Below are positions 8,646-17,363 of a stretch of 42,552 bases of DNA, in pieces (positions within the stretch are counted from its first letter, which is position 1; each line of letters starts with the position of its first letter). Under the pieces are notes generated by a model. That model was not told the DNA's origin and made no database searches. It was given only the letters and a program-made list of their open reading frames with translations. The translations under genes were made by a program, and so were the position numbers. The stretch lies in the NCBI GenBank assembly GCA_016219005.1, contig JACRCN010000017.1, forward strand, positions 1-42,552, given 5' to 3'. The stretch comes from Deltaproteobacteria bacterium. GTDB lineage: Bacteria > Desulfobacterota > Desulfobacteria > Desulfobacterales > SpSt-501.

Positions 8646-10349
8646 CTATTTCCCACCGTGTGCCTTCTTTTGCACCTCGTCTTTAATGCGCTTGACATGG
8701 CCGCGGCCGAGGCCCTTGACCTCGCAGCCGAGTTCGAAGTAACGGCGGATTTGGCCGTCATCCAGGATGCCGAAGCAATCGACCACGGCGATTGGCCGGC
8801 CGGTCATCTTGACCACCACTTCGGGCGCAAGCTTCAGGTAGGCCTCATGCCGCACCGCGAAGACCACTGCGTCCGCACCGTTGAGCGCGTCGGCCATGTT
8901 TTCCCGCATGTGCAGGTCACCGAGACGCCCCTGGTTGCGGAAGAAGCGCGCGAGCGAGTGCCCGGGAGCGGGGTAGCTCTCCTGCTTTTCGAGCTCCCAC
9001 CAGTGCTTCAGGTACGGGTCGTGGACCTCCACGTCGGCGCCCATTTCGGTCAGCTTGCGCACGACGACCTCCGAGCCGGAGTAGCGCGTGTCGCCCACGT
9101 CCTCGCGATAGGAGGCCCCGAGCAGCGCCACCTTGGAGGCGGCCACGATCTTGCCCATGTTGCGCAGGGCGTCGCGCACGAGCTGGGCCGCGTGCAGACC
9201 CCGGGTGTCGTTGATGTCGATCGCGGCCGGGGTGATCTTGAAGATGTCGTCCCCGAAACCCATCAGGGTGTGGTAGGACCAGAACCCGAGCCCCCCGTCC
9301 TTGGGCAGGCAATAGCCGCCGATGCCGGGGCCGGCCATCATGATGTTGGAGTGCGTGGGCCGCACCTTGATGGCCTTGAGCACCTTGACGAGGTCCACCC
9401 CGTTTCTCTCGGCAAAGAGGCTCCACTCGTGGTTGAAGGCCAGGATCGCCGCGCGGTAGGAGTTTTCGACGATCTTGCAGGTTTCGCTTTCGATGGGCCG
9501 GTCGAGCACCGTGAGCGGGTACTTATCGACGTTCAGCACCTCGGTCAGAAACTTCACCACCCGCTCGCGGGCCTCGGAGTTGATGCCGCTGCATACCCGC
9601 CAGAAATCCCTCACCGAGGCGACGTAATTTTTGCCGGGCATGACCCGTTCGAAGGAGTGAGCGAGCAGCGGGGTTTTCCCGTTGAGGCCGCGGCGCTCGA
9701 ACTCCTTCTTGACGATGGGGTAGGCCACGTACTCGGTGGTGCCGGGCGGAACCGTAGTCTCGATCAGCACCATGCAGTGGGGCTCGATCTTCTCGCCGAT
9801 GATCTTGAGGCATTCCTCCAGGGCCTGGATGTCCGCACGGCCCTGGCGCACATTGCCGAAGGAGTCCTTGTGATAGTCGCACTGCACGTCCACGACAACC
9901 ACGTCGGCAAGCTTGAGAACGTCATAGGTGTAGGTTGCGATCAGGGTCTTTCTATCCTGGACGCAGCGCTTGATCATCCGCGCCACCTCGGGGTCGTCGG
10001 CCTCCACCGGCGCCACGCCCTTGTTGAGGTAGGCGATCTTCCAGAACGAGCGCGGCGAGGGCCGTTGCATGCCGATGACGAACTTGCCGGGCGCTCCGGT
10101 CACGCGGTCAACCGAGTCGGCCACCACACCGGCCATGACCGCGCCGACGAACCCCACCCCCATGACCACCACGATTTCGCGGCCTTTTTTGCGTTCCGCT
10201 GCCACGACGCGTTCAAGCCGCTTGTACTCGGCGACGTAGTCTTTCTCCCACGGCAGGGGGAAGGACTGCCCGCGGGGGCAGACGGAAACGGCCGGATCAG
10301 ACGATGACGTGCTTTTGGGCGCTTTGGATTTTGATTTCGGTAATTTCAA
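8646..10349 (-). CDS. Nucleotide-sugar (UDP-GlcNAc/UDP-Glc type) 6-dehydrogenase, long form
   Basis: This 567-residue member of the UDP-glucose/UDP-GlcNAc/GDP-mannose dehydrogenase family oxidises C6 of a sugar nucleotide to the uronic acid. The NAD motif VVVMGVGFVGAVMAG lies at about 60-74. IETTVPPGTTEYV is the family TTVxPGT block, and KIVENSYRAAILAFNHE is the central helix. GPGIGGYCLPKDGG contains the catalytic Cys. The protein is about 120 residues longer than usual, with a Lys/Ser/Pro-rich N-terminal extension of about 50 residues and extra loops. The start is TTG (10349) with AAGGA 7 nt upstream. With the WbpB-, WbpE- and WbpD-like genes upstream it would supply the first step of a UDP-diacetamido-glucuronate pathway. 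The exact substrate (UDP-GlcNAc or UDP-Glc) is inferred from context. Confidence 0.87.
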   Translation of the reverse strand: MKLPKSKSKAPKSTSSSDPAVSVCPRGQSFPLPWEKDYVAEYKRLERVVAAERKKGREIVVVMGVGFVGAVMAGVVADSVDRVTGAPGKFVIGMQRPSPRSFWKIAYLNKGVAPVEADDPEVARMIKRCVQDRKTLIATYTYDVLKLADVVVVDVQCDYHKDSFGNVRQGRADIQALEECLKIIGEKIEPHCMVLIETTVPPGTTEYVAYPIVKKEFERRGLNGKTPLLAHSFERVMPGKNYVASVRDFWRVCSGINSEARERVVKFLTEVLNVDKYPLTVLDRPIESETCKIVENSYRAAILAFNHEWSLFAERNGVDLVKVLKAIKVRPTHSNIMMAGPGIGGYCLPKDGGLGFWSYHTLMGFGDDIFKITPAAIDINDTRGLHAAQLVRDALRNMGKIVAASKVALLGASYREDVGDTRYSGSEVVVRKLTEMGADVEVHDPYLKHWWELEKQESYPAPGHSLARFFRNQGRLGDLHMRENMADALNGADAVVFAVRHEAYLKLAPEVVVKMTGRPIAVVDCFGILDDGQIRRYFELGCEVKGLGRGHVKRIKDEVQKKAHGGK

Positions 10350-10387
10350 GTTCAGTCCTTTCTGCGCAATCCTGTTAATCGTGTATA

Positions 10388-10528
10388 GAAGCTATCTCAA
10401 AAATGCATCTGACAGTCGATGGCGGCGTGGCCCGCTTCTGAAAATGCTCACAACCTGCCGCGATTACGGCGCTTTTTCACCGGCCTGCACCTTGCCCTCG
10501 GCTGTAATCTGCTATTTTTGAGATGGCT
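10388..10528. repeat. MITE-like element, long copy (141 bp)
   Basis: The left end (GAAGCTATCTCAAAAAT...) is identical over about 41 bp to the element at 27444-27524. The right end (CTATTTTTGAGATGGCT) is its imperfect inverted terminal repeat. The interior carries an extra GC-rich segment of about 60 bp absent from the short copy. Its right arm overlaps the last codons and TAG stop of the ManC-like gene. No transposase is encoded. Confidence 0.75.
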
Positions 10529-11984
10529 CCTGACTCCCATTTTTCGTTTTCAACACCTCGACCGGCCGCTCGCCCTTCCGGCCGTAGCTGTCTTCGAGGC
10601 GCACAATGTCGTCCTCGCCCAGGTAGGCTCCGGTCTGCACCTCGACGATCTCGAGCGGGATGCGGCCGGGATTCTCGAGCCGGTGCACGATGCCGAGCGG
10701 GATGTAGGTGGACTGGTCCTCGCCGAGCAGGTGCACCTCTTCGCCCACGGTGATCTTGGCCGTGCCGCGCACCACGACCCAGTGCTCGGCGCGGTGGTGG
10801 TGGAACTGCAGCGAAAGCACCTTGCCCGGGTTGACCACGATGCGCTTGGCCTGAAACCGGTCACCGTTGGCAAGCACCGCGTAGGACCCCCACGGCCGGT
10901 AGACCCTGACGTGGCTGTCGGCTTCGCTGCGGCCGGCTCGGGTGAGTTGCGCGAGCAGGAGCTTGACCTCCTGGGCGCGCGACCAGTCCGCCACGAGCAC
11001 CGCATCCGCGGTTTCCACGACCACCAGGTCCTTCACGCCCAGCGCGGCCACCAGACGCTGCGTGGCATGCAGGTAGCAGCGCTCGGTGTCCAAGGCCACC
11101 ACGTCGCCCACCAAGGCATTGCCGTGCTTGTCTTTCGGGGACACCTCGTGGAAGGCCTTCCACGAGCCCAGGTCGTTCCAGTCGGCCGTAAACGGCACGA
11201 CACACGCCCGTTGCGTATGCTCCATGACGGCGTAATCGATGGAATCCGACGGGGAAGCGGCAAACGCCGCGGGGTCGACGCGGGTGAAATCCAGGTCCCG
11301 GGTGCGGGCGGCCCAAGCCTTGTCGCAGGCGGCATGGATGGCCGGCGCAAAGCGGGCGAGCTCGTCCAGGTAGACCGAGGCCCGGAACAGAAAGATACCG
11401 CTGTTCCAAGTGAAACCGCCTTCGGCCAGGAGGCGCTCGGCCTCTGCGTGAGCGGGCTTCTCAACGAACCGGTCCACCCGGAAAACACCGGGGGCTGCCG
11501 CAGCTCCGCGGCGGATGTAACCGTAGCCCGTCTCCGGCCGCGTAGGGGTCACGCCGAAGGTCACCAGCGAGCCGTTCCCGGCGGCGGCGGCGGCGGCGGC
11601 CGCTGCCGCGTGAAGTGCCGCGTCCGGCTGAATGACGTGGTCGGAGGGCAGCACCAGGAGCAGCGGGTCCTCGCCTGCCTCCCGGACGGCCAGGGCCGCC
11701 AGGGCAATAGCCGGCGCCGTGTTGCGCGCCTGGGGCTCAAGCAGAATGTCGGCCGCAATCCCGAGGTCCTGGAGGATGCCGGCCGCGAAGAAGCGGTGAT
11801 GCTCGTTGCAGATCACCAACGGCTTTCCCGCTCCGGGCAGACCCGCCGCGCGGTTCAACGTCTGCCCGAATAAAGTCCCCGACGCGAGCTCGATGAACTG
11901 CTTGGGGTGAAACTTGCGCGACAGCGGCCACAGCCGCGTGCCGCTGCCTCCGCACAAGATTACCGGGCGAATGGAAAGATTCAT
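10512..11984 (-). CDS. manC: Mannose-1-phosphate guanylyltransferase / mannose-6-phosphate isomerase (bifunctional)
   Basis: This protein of about 490 residues makes GDP-mannose from mannose-1-phosphate and GTP and can also isomerise fructose-6-P to mannose-6-P. VILCGGSGTRLWPLSR near residue 8 is the pyrophosphorylase signature, and FVEKP follows at about 165. The C-terminal cupin contains KRIVVNPGKVLSLQFHHHR and ENPGRIPLEIVEVQTG, the type II phosphomannose isomerase block. I place the start at ATG 11984 (MNLSIRPV) rather than a TTG five codons upstream, because family members begin right before this strand. The final Pro-Ser-Gln-Lys-stop is encoded by the terminal repeat of the MITE-like element at 10388-10528. 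It follows the acetyltransferase gene (stop 12026) by about 40 bp in the same operon. Confidence 0.92.
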   Translation of the reverse strand: MNLSIRPVILCGGSGTRLWPLSRKFHPKQFIELASGTLFGQTLNRAAGLPGAGKPLVICNEHHRFFAAGILQDLGIAADILLEPQARNTAPAIALAALAVREAGEDPLLLVLPSDHVIQPDAALHAAAAAAAAAAGNGSLVTFGVTPTRPETGYGYIRRGAAAAPGVFRVDRFVEKPAHAEAERLLAEGGFTWNSGIFLFRASVYLDELARFAPAIHAACDKAWAARTRDLDFTRVDPAAFAASPSDSIDYAVMEHTQRACVVPFTADWNDLGSWKAFHEVSPKDKHGNALVGDVVALDTERCYLHATQRLVAALGVKDLVVVETADAVLVADWSRAQEVKLLLAQLTRAGRSEADSHVRVYRPWGSYAVLANGDRFQAKRIVVNPGKVLSLQFHHHRAEHWVVVRGTAKITVGEEVHLLGEDQSTYIPLGIVHRLENPGRIPLEIVEVQTGAYLGEDDIVRLEDSYGRKGERPVEVLKTKNGSQEPSQK

Positions 11985-12025
11985 AGAATCAAATGCCAAT
12001 CATTAGACCCAATGAACTCAAAAGA

Positions 12026-12496
12026 CTATTTGATCTTCCGGATGATTCTGGCCGGATTGCCGGCAACGATGGTGCGTGGCGGGACGTCTTTCGTGACCAC
12101 GCTGCCGGCGCCGACGATGGCGCCCTCGCCAACGGTGACCCCGCATAGGATGGTGGCGTTGGAGCCGATGGAGGCGCCCCTTTTGACGACAGTGGGGACG
12201 ACCTTCCAGTCCGCCTCGGTCTGCAGCGCACCGGACTCCGTGGCCGAACGCGGGAAGCGGTCGTTGATGAACATGACCCCGTGGCCGATGAACGCCTCGT
12301 CCTCGATGCTGACCCCTTCGCACAGGAAGCTGTGGCTCTGGATCTTGCAGTTGCGGCCGACGGTGACGTTCTTCTGGATCTCGACAAAGGGGCCGATCTT
12401 GGTGTTGTCCCCGATCCGGCAGCCGTAGAGGTTGATGAAGTCCTGGAGGGAGACGTTCTCACCGAGGATGACGTTGGAAGCGATTTTGCGGTTCAT
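12026..12496 (-). CDS. WbpD/WlbB-like UDP-amino-sugar N-acetyltransferase
   Basis: This 156-residue protein is almost entirely left-handed beta-helix hexapeptide repeats and ends in GAGSVVTKDVPPRTIVAGNPARI. The loop GHGVMFINDRFPRS, followed by an acidic/aromatic insertion, is typical of WbpD/WlbB enzymes, which acetylate the 3-amino group of UDP-2-acetamido-3-amino-2,3-dideoxy-glucuronic acid with acetyl-CoA. The length is shorter than Pseudomonas WbpD (about 190) but normal for this subgroup. GAGGTAA lies 5 nt before the ATG. The aminotransferase and oxidoreductase needed for the preceding steps lie directly upstream (12711-14818). The assignment is strong because all partners are adjacent; the catalytic His in IGHG is visible. 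Confidence 0.88.
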   Translation of the reverse strand: MNRKIASNVILGENVSLQDFINLYGCRIGDNTKIGPFVEIQKNVTVGRNCKIQSHSFLCEGVSIEDEAFIGHGVMFINDRFPRSATESGALQTEADWKVVPTVVKRGASIGSNATILCGVTVGEGAIVGAGSVVTKDVPPRTIVAGNPARIIRKIK

Positions 12497-12710
12497 TAAT
12501 TACCTCGAAAGGGATAAAAGGACGGGAGGCCGGGAGGAATGAGCGATGTCCGCCGGTTTTAGGACGTTAAACCGTAAAGTTCTTCTTTCGGAAACCTCTT
12601 GGTCAGCTCGCAGATACGGAATGCCGGATCATCGCTTTTCTTCCATACCTCAAGGCTTTTCAATCGATCCTCGCCCACTTCACCCTTTTGCTTCCTATCC
12701 TTCCAGCTTT

Positions 12711-13718
12711 CTACAGCTCCACCGGCGCACCTCGGTTCTTGAGCGACTCTTCCGAGGCCACCAGAACCTTGACCACATCGAGCCCCGCGCGCCCGCCGGT
12801 CAAGGGCTCCTTGCCGTGGCGGATGCAGTCGGCAAAGTGCTGGGTCTCCAGCGCCAGGGCTTCATGGTCCTCTATCCGGGGCGCGTACATGTCGCCCACC
12901 CGGTACTGGACCTTGAGGTGGTAGACTTCATCCTTGTCGGCCACGTTGAGGTCGACCCCCTTGTCGTAGATCTTGATCTTCTCGGACGGCTCGGTGTCGT
13001 CGTAGAGCACCATGCGCGAGGTGCCGCCGATCAGAGTCTGGCGGATCTTAACCGGGGAGACCCAGCTCACGTTGATGTGCCCGACCACGTTGCCCTCCAT
13101 GTAGATGGTCAGAAGCGATTTGGGCACCAGGCCGTTGCCGTAATAGTGGCAGCCCGTGGCCGAGACCGCAAGCTTCTTGAACGGCATGAGGAAGTCCATG
13201 ATGGAAATATCGTGGGGGGCGAGGTCCCATATGACGTTCACGTCCTGTTGGAACAGGCCCAGGTTGACACGGGTGGAATCGTAGTAGATGAGGTCCCCGA
13301 GTCTGCCATGGTCGATCAGTTCCTTGATCTTGCGCACCGCCCCCGTGTAGACGAATGTATGGTCCACGAGCAGGATTTTCTGCTTCTTCTGCGCCAGCTC
13401 GATCAGTGCCTCGGCCTGGGCCACGGACTCGGCCATGGGCTTCTCCAGCCAGACGTGGCGGCCGCTCCCGATCGCGCGCCGCGCGAGATCGAAGTGGGTC
13501 GCCACCGGTGTAGCGATAGCCACGGCGTCGAGGTCGGTCTTGAAGAAATCGTCCAGGCTTGTGCACAACCGCGCGGAAGGGTGCAGGCGCTGGGCGCGCT
13601 CCAGCCGGTTGGCTGAAAAGTCGCAGATGGCCGCCAGCTCGAAACCGGAGTCGTGGCTGAAGTTGCGCGCCAGGTTGGGCCCCCAGTAGCCGAAACCGAT
13701 GAGTCCGATTTTGATCAT
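12711..13718 (-). CDS. Gfo/Idh/MocA oxidoreductase (WbpB/WlbA-like UDP-GlcNAcA 3-dehydrogenase)
   Basis: This protein of about 335 residues has an N-terminal Rossmann motif (IKIGLIGFGYWGPNLARNF), the EKP motif (HVWLEKPMA) and the WDLAPHDISIMDFL helix. I set the start at ATG 13718, whose ATGA overlaps the stop of the aminotransferase by 4 bp (translational coupling). A longer frame from 13739 would run into that gene. WbpB/WlbA enzymes oxidise C3 of UDP-GlcNAcA so that the WbpE/WlbC aminotransferase can add an amino group. The immediate coupling to such an aminotransferase, and the N-acetyltransferase downstream, make that role likely here. It is paralogous to the enzyme at 5224-6228. Confidence 0.9.
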   Translation of the reverse strand: MIKIGLIGFGYWGPNLARNFSHDSGFELAAICDFSANRLERAQRLHPSARLCTSLDDFFKTDLDAVAIATPVATHFDLARRAIGSGRHVWLEKPMAESVAQAEALIELAQKKQKILLVDHTFVYTGAVRKIKELIDHGRLGDLIYYDSTRVNLGLFQQDVNVIWDLAPHDISIMDFLMPFKKLAVSATGCHYYGNGLVPKSLLTIYMEGNVVGHINVSWVSPVKIRQTLIGGTSRMVLYDDTEPSEKIKIYDKGVDLNVADKDEVYHLKVQYRVGDMYAPRIEDHEALALETQHFADCIRHGKEPLTGGRAGLDVVKVLVASEESLKNRGAPVEL

Positions 13719-14818
13719 TTCATGTACTCCTTGATACAATCAACCACGTATTCAATTTGCGGCGGCGTCAGCTCCGCGAACATGGGCAGCGACAGCAGAC
13801 GCTCGGCGGTGCGCTCGCTCACGGGAAAGTCGCCCTTCTTGAACCCGCGGTGGGCGTAAGCCTTCTGAAGGTGCAGCGGCAGCGGATAGTGCAGGTTGGT
13901 GCCGACCCCCTTGCCGTTCAGAAACTTCTGCAGCCCGTCGCGGTCATCCACCAGGATGACGTAAAGGTGATAGACCGCCTGGGCATATTCCGCCTCTGTC
14001 ACGACCGTCACCCCGGGAACCTCTGCCAGATGCTTCGTATACCGCGCCGCGTTCTCGCGGCGGGCACGGTTCCAGTTCGCCAGGCGCCTGAGCTTGAGCC
14101 TCAGCACGGCCGCCTGGACGGCGTCGAGTCTGCCGGTGTAGCCTTCCATGTCGTGGTAGTACTTGCGGCTCTGGCCGTGCTCGCGCAGCATGCGCATGGT
14201 CTGTGCCAGATTGGCGTCAGCGGTCACCACGGCGCCGGCATCGCCGAAGGCGCCGAGGTTCTTACCCGGGTAGAAGCTGAAGCAGCCGGCAACACCCATG
14301 CTGCCGGCCGGCCGGCCCTTGTAGAGGGCGCCGTGGGCCTGGCAGGCATCCTCGATGACGGCCAATTGGTGCTTGCGGGCGATCTCCAGGATCGGGTCCA
14401 TGTCGGCTGGCTGGCCATAAAGATGCACCGGCACGATGGCCCGGGTCTTGGAGGTGATCCGGCGAGAGATCTGCGCAACATCCATGGTACAGGTCGCCGG
14501 CTCGATGTCCACGAAGACCGGCACGGCACCTGCCTGGGAGATGGCTTCGGTCGTGGCTATGAAGGTGTGGGGCACCGTGATGACCTCCTCGCCCGGCCCG
14601 ACGCCGGCCGCCATCAGGGCAAAGCGCAGGGCGTCGGTGCCCGAGTTCAGGCCGACGCAGTGCCCGCCCCCGCAGAAGGCGGCGAACTCCTCCTCAAAGG
14701 CCGAGACCTGCGGGCCGCCGATGAAGGCGCCGTTTGCCATGATGTCTTCCAGGATGGGTTTGAGCTCGGCTTCGATCTGGCGGTACTGGACTTTTAAATC
14801 AAGAAAAGGGACCTGCAT
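13715..14818 (-). CDS. DegT/DnrJ/EryC1 PLP-dependent aminotransferase (WbpE/WlbC-like)
   Basis: This 367-residue sugar aminotransferase has MQVPFLDLKVQY at the start, the substrate/PLP-phosphate block GLNSGTDALRFAL, the PLP-stacking EDACQAHGA, and the catalytic Lys in SFYPGKNLGAFGDAG (about residue 185). It ends with HLYVILVDDRDGL and SLPMFAELT. WbpE/WlbC members aminate UDP-3-keto-GlcNAcA using glutamate. The following oxidoreductase gene overlaps by ATGA. A GGAG Shine-Dalgarno precedes the ATG. Length and all key motifs are intact. The specific sugar is inferred from the neighbours; the aminotransferase class is certain. Confidence 0.93.
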   Translation of the reverse strand: MQVPFLDLKVQYRQIEAELKPILEDIMANGAFIGGPQVSAFEEEFAAFCGGGHCVGLNSGTDALRFALMAAGVGPGEEVITVPHTFIATTEAISQAGAVPVFVDIEPATCTMDVAQISRRITSKTRAIVPVHLYGQPADMDPILEIARKHQLAVIEDACQAHGALYKGRPAGSMGVAGCFSFYPGKNLGAFGDAGAVVTADANLAQTMRMLREHGQSRKYYHDMEGYTGRLDAVQAAVLRLKLRRLANWNRARRENAARYTKHLAEVPGVTVVTEAEYAQAVYHLYVILVDDRDGLQKFLNGKGVGTNLHYPLPLHLQKAYAHRGFKKGDFPVSERTAERLLSLPMFAELTPPQIEYVVDCIKEYMK

Positions 14819-15046
14819 GGGGGCTCCGGTGGAATGGGTTTGTTGGGTTGATTGAGATGAAAAATGATACCAGCTACAGGCCGCAGGGTGCAGTTGAAAA
14901 AAGCAAGTGACTAAACTTCAAAAACAGGTGCAGTTTATCGCTCCAACGCGCTCCGAGGGATCCCGGACTGGTTTGAAGTGCGCCAATGCGAATCCCTGCG
15001 CGAATGGGTACCGGGTTTTTGCTTCCATCTAACCCGTTTTACTAGT

Positions 15047-15067
15047 TGCACTGTGCACTGTACAGTG
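15047..15067. promoter_or_regulatory. Candidate operator: tandem TGCACTG plus perfect 12-bp palindrome
   Basis: Two adjacent TGCACTG units (15047-15053, 15054-15060) run into the perfect palindrome CACTGTACAGTG (15056-15067). It lies in the 299-bp spacer upstream of the aminotransferase gene and downstream of the beta-barrel gene. It looks like a dimeric regulator site, but no matching regulator is known to me. The rest of this spacer shows only degenerate repeats. Confidence 0.35.
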
Positions 15068-15117
15068 TGCGCCCTTCTTCAACTTTAGCCGCTTGTAACC
15101 TTAGGCATTCTCCTTAG

Positions 15118-16506
15118 CTAATCCCACAGCACCCAAGGCTGGTCCGGCTCCAGTGTCACGGTGAGAAGCACGCTGTTTTCCTCGTAGTCATTCACGCTGC
15201 TGTTTGTGGCGATAAGTTTATTGTAGCTGTAGGAAAGCCTGACATTCATCCACCGAGAAACCGCGTAGCCGAGGCCGACCTGGGGTCTTATGGTGTGGTC
15301 GACTTCGTCATTCTCGCTGTTGACGTAATCCGAGTAGTTATATAAAAAACTCGCTTCGCCATAGAACTGTCGCGTAAAATTGTACCGGCCTGTAATGTCC
15401 GCCAGGGCATAGCGGTTGAAACCCTGGTTCTCGGCGTTGAAATCCGCGCTCGCCAGCCCGGCGGCGCCACGGGTCCGGATGCTCCAGCGCTGATAGTCCC
15501 AGAACTTGTTGATCTCGGCGGTGGGGAAGGCGCCTTGCTGGTCATTGCCGTTTTGGACCTGCTGATAAAAATACCCGACGCCCAGGGAGGCCGTCAGCGT
15601 CGGGTCAAATTGGTAAAATACGCCGACGGAGGGCGCATACACCATATAGTCCTGATTCAGCTGCCCGCCTGTGGCTGCCTGCGCCTGGCCGGCCTGGTCC
15701 CCGTCGTAATTCCTGTATATTTGCCGGTATTGCTCGAAGATGCCGAAACGCTGTGAAAGCCGCTGGTTGAGCCGCGCCCTTCCTGACACCTGGTTGAAGT
15801 CGCCTTGGTCTGTGCCGTCTTGTGTATTCGCGGCGTTTTGCCCCCCGCTGTAAAGACCCCGCAGGTAATCGCCGTCGAGTTCGATTCCTGCCCACGTTGA
15901 CCACCAGTAAGTCATACCGACGGAAGGGGAAATTTCCTGGCTGTCCTGGTACTGGTCGCTGTTGTTCTTGAGATACCCATAGATGAATTGGGCATAGGTC
16001 GAATTTTCAGGTCCGAACTGGTGGGTCAACCTGGCGGTGGAATAGTCCCGGTAGTAAGTGTTCAACCCTTGCCTTGCGGTAAAGTCGCCGGGGGCAACCA
16101 CGTCTCCCTGCTCGTTTACCACATCCCGGTTGCTCAAGGGGTCTTTCGTGTACAGAAACGAATTGTTGAGGTTGAGCCGGGTTTCGCGGGTAAAATTGTG
16201 CCAAAAACTGCCCAGCGCGTTGTGCTGCCAGCCGTCATTCTCATCGTTTTTGGCGTAAAAGTTGTAGCCAACATCATAAGAGAGCGAAATGCCGGTAGTT
16301 TGACCGGGCATTTGCACCGTGAAGCCAACGGTCGGTGTGGTGATGAAGTCGTCTTTCTTGTCGTTATTGGTCAGGTAGATGTTATCGCTGAACCTCTCCG
16401 TCATCACGGCACGGGGGGTAAATAAGAACTGAGCGGCCATGGCGGCGTTTTCCGCTGCAACCACCAGTACCAAGACCAGCAACGTCAACAAGTGCGATTT
16501 CCTCAT
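15118..16506 (-). CDS. Outer-membrane beta-barrel protein of the exopolysaccharide locus (BBP2-like)
   Basis: This 462-residue protein has a clear signal peptide (hydrophobic stretch 5-22, AMA cleavage at about 24). It is followed by alternating amphipathic strands rich in Tyr/Asn/Gly, such as GISLSYDVGYNFYAK, TARLTHQFGPE and NVRLSYSYNKLIATN, and ends with an aromatic residue (VLWD). This matches the BBP2-type porin-like proteins found next to Wza/Wzc homologues in exopolysaccharide loci. There they may form or complete the outer-membrane exit or serve as envelope scaffold. AGGAGG lies 6 nt before the ATG. The Wza-like gene is directly upstream (start 17363). Confidence 0.8.
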   Translation of the reverse strand: MRKSHLLTLLVLVLVVAAENAAMAAQFLFTPRAVMTERFSDNIYLTNNDKKDDFITTPTVGFTVQMPGQTTGISLSYDVGYNFYAKNDENDGWQHNALGSFWHNFTRETRLNLNNSFLYTKDPLSNRDVVNEQGDVVAPGDFTARQGLNTYYRDYSTARLTHQFGPENSTYAQFIYGYLKNNSDQYQDSQEISPSVGMTYWWSTWAGIELDGDYLRGLYSGGQNAANTQDGTDQGDFNQVSGRARLNQRLSQRFGIFEQYRQIYRNYDGDQAGQAQAATGGQLNQDYMVYAPSVGVFYQFDPTLTASLGVGYFYQQVQNGNDQQGAFPTAEINKFWDYQRWSIRTRGAAGLASADFNAENQGFNRYALADITGRYNFTRQFYGEASFLYNYSDYVNSENDEVDHTIRPQVGLGYAVSRWMNVRLSYSYNKLIATNSSVNDYEENSVLLTVTLEPDQPWVLWD

Positions 16507-16772
16507 GTTATCCTCCTGCCGCCTTTGGAGTGACTAAAGTTGGGAAGGCTAAACTGCATCAAATTGATGTGGCATAAAAACTTGGATATTCTTCCCTATC
16601 GCAGTGAAAATTGCAAGAAGATACTGACCGCAAACGTGCGAGTCCCTGCTTCAAGTTCTTTGGAAAATCCTTTATTCTTCAAACGCCCGGAGTCTGCTTT
16701 CTGCAAACCGCTGCTCTCCGATTCGACTCTTGACATTTTAGCTCACTTTTGTTCACTCTTGGCGCTTTCTTT

Positions 16773-17363
16773 TCAGGGGACCACGATCGTGTCGTTCGCC
16801 TGCAAGGGGAGGTTGTTCTCGACATCCCTGCCTTTCACGATGTCCTTGTAGTTGATTTTGTAGATTCTGTCCTTTGTGCCGTCCTTGCGGATCAGGATGA
16901 TCTCGTCCTTGGAGGCCCATTGAGTGAAACCGCCGGCCAAGGCAAACGCCTGCAGCACGGTCAGGCTCTTGAGAATAGGATATTCGCCGGTTCTCACTAC
17001 CTCGCCGAGAACGTAGACTTTTTGACTGCCCGGGGTGGTGACGGTCACGGTCACCACCGGGGCCGTGACGTAGCCCTTCAATCCCTTCTGTATGGTTTCG
17101 GTCAGTTCCGCGGGGGTCATGCCCGCCGCCGGGATGTCCCCAAGCAGAGGGAAGGAAATCCGCCCGTCCACCCTGACCAGAACGTCCCTGCGAGTCAGCT
17201 CGGGTTCTTTCCAGGTTGAAATCTCGAGCACATCACCGGCCCCAACCCGGTACTCGGAAGCCTGAGACTTCGCCGACCACGTTTGTGTCTGCTTGTCCTG
17301 GGCGGAAGCGCTGGATAGGCCAACGAACAAAATGACCGCCATGAGTGTCGGAGCTGTTTTCAT
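16773..17363 (-). CDS. Wza-like polysaccharide biosynthesis/export protein
   Basis: This 196-residue secreted protein has a signal peptide at residues 1-23 (MKTAPTLMAVILFVG, cleavage after SASA). A Poly_export domain begins at YRVGAGDVLEISTWKEPEL, and an SLBB domain follows (VYVLGEVVRTGEYPI). It ends at LQANDTIVVP. I chose ATG 17363, preceded by GGAG at 9 nt, rather than a longer upstream frame that lacks a ribosome site and adds a non-conserved leader. There is no lipobox, and the protein is much shorter than E. coli Wza, so it lacks the C-terminal outer-membrane helix. Export may therefore depend on the beta-barrel encoded next. It works with the Wzz-like and BY-kinase proteins upstream. 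Confidence 0.88.
   Translation of the reverse strand: MKTAPTLMAVILFVGLSSASAQDKQTQTWSAKSQASEYRVGAGDVLEISTWKEPELTRRDVLVRVDGRISFPLLGDIPAAGMTPAELTETIQKGLKGYVTAPVVTVTVTTPGSQKVYVLGEVVRTGEYPILKSLTVLQAFALAGGFTQWASKDEIILIRKDGTKDRIYKINYKDIVKGRDVENNLPLQANDTIVVP

Noticed and set aside
13719-13739. A longer start (13739) for the WbpB-like oxidoreductase
   Set aside because: It would extend into the aminotransferase gene, while ATG 13718 gives the classic ATGA overlap and places the Rossmann motif at the N-terminus.
15051-15065. LexA-box reading of CTGT...ACAG in the palindromic site
   Set aside because: The spacing is 7 bp rather than 8 and no SOS gene is nearby.
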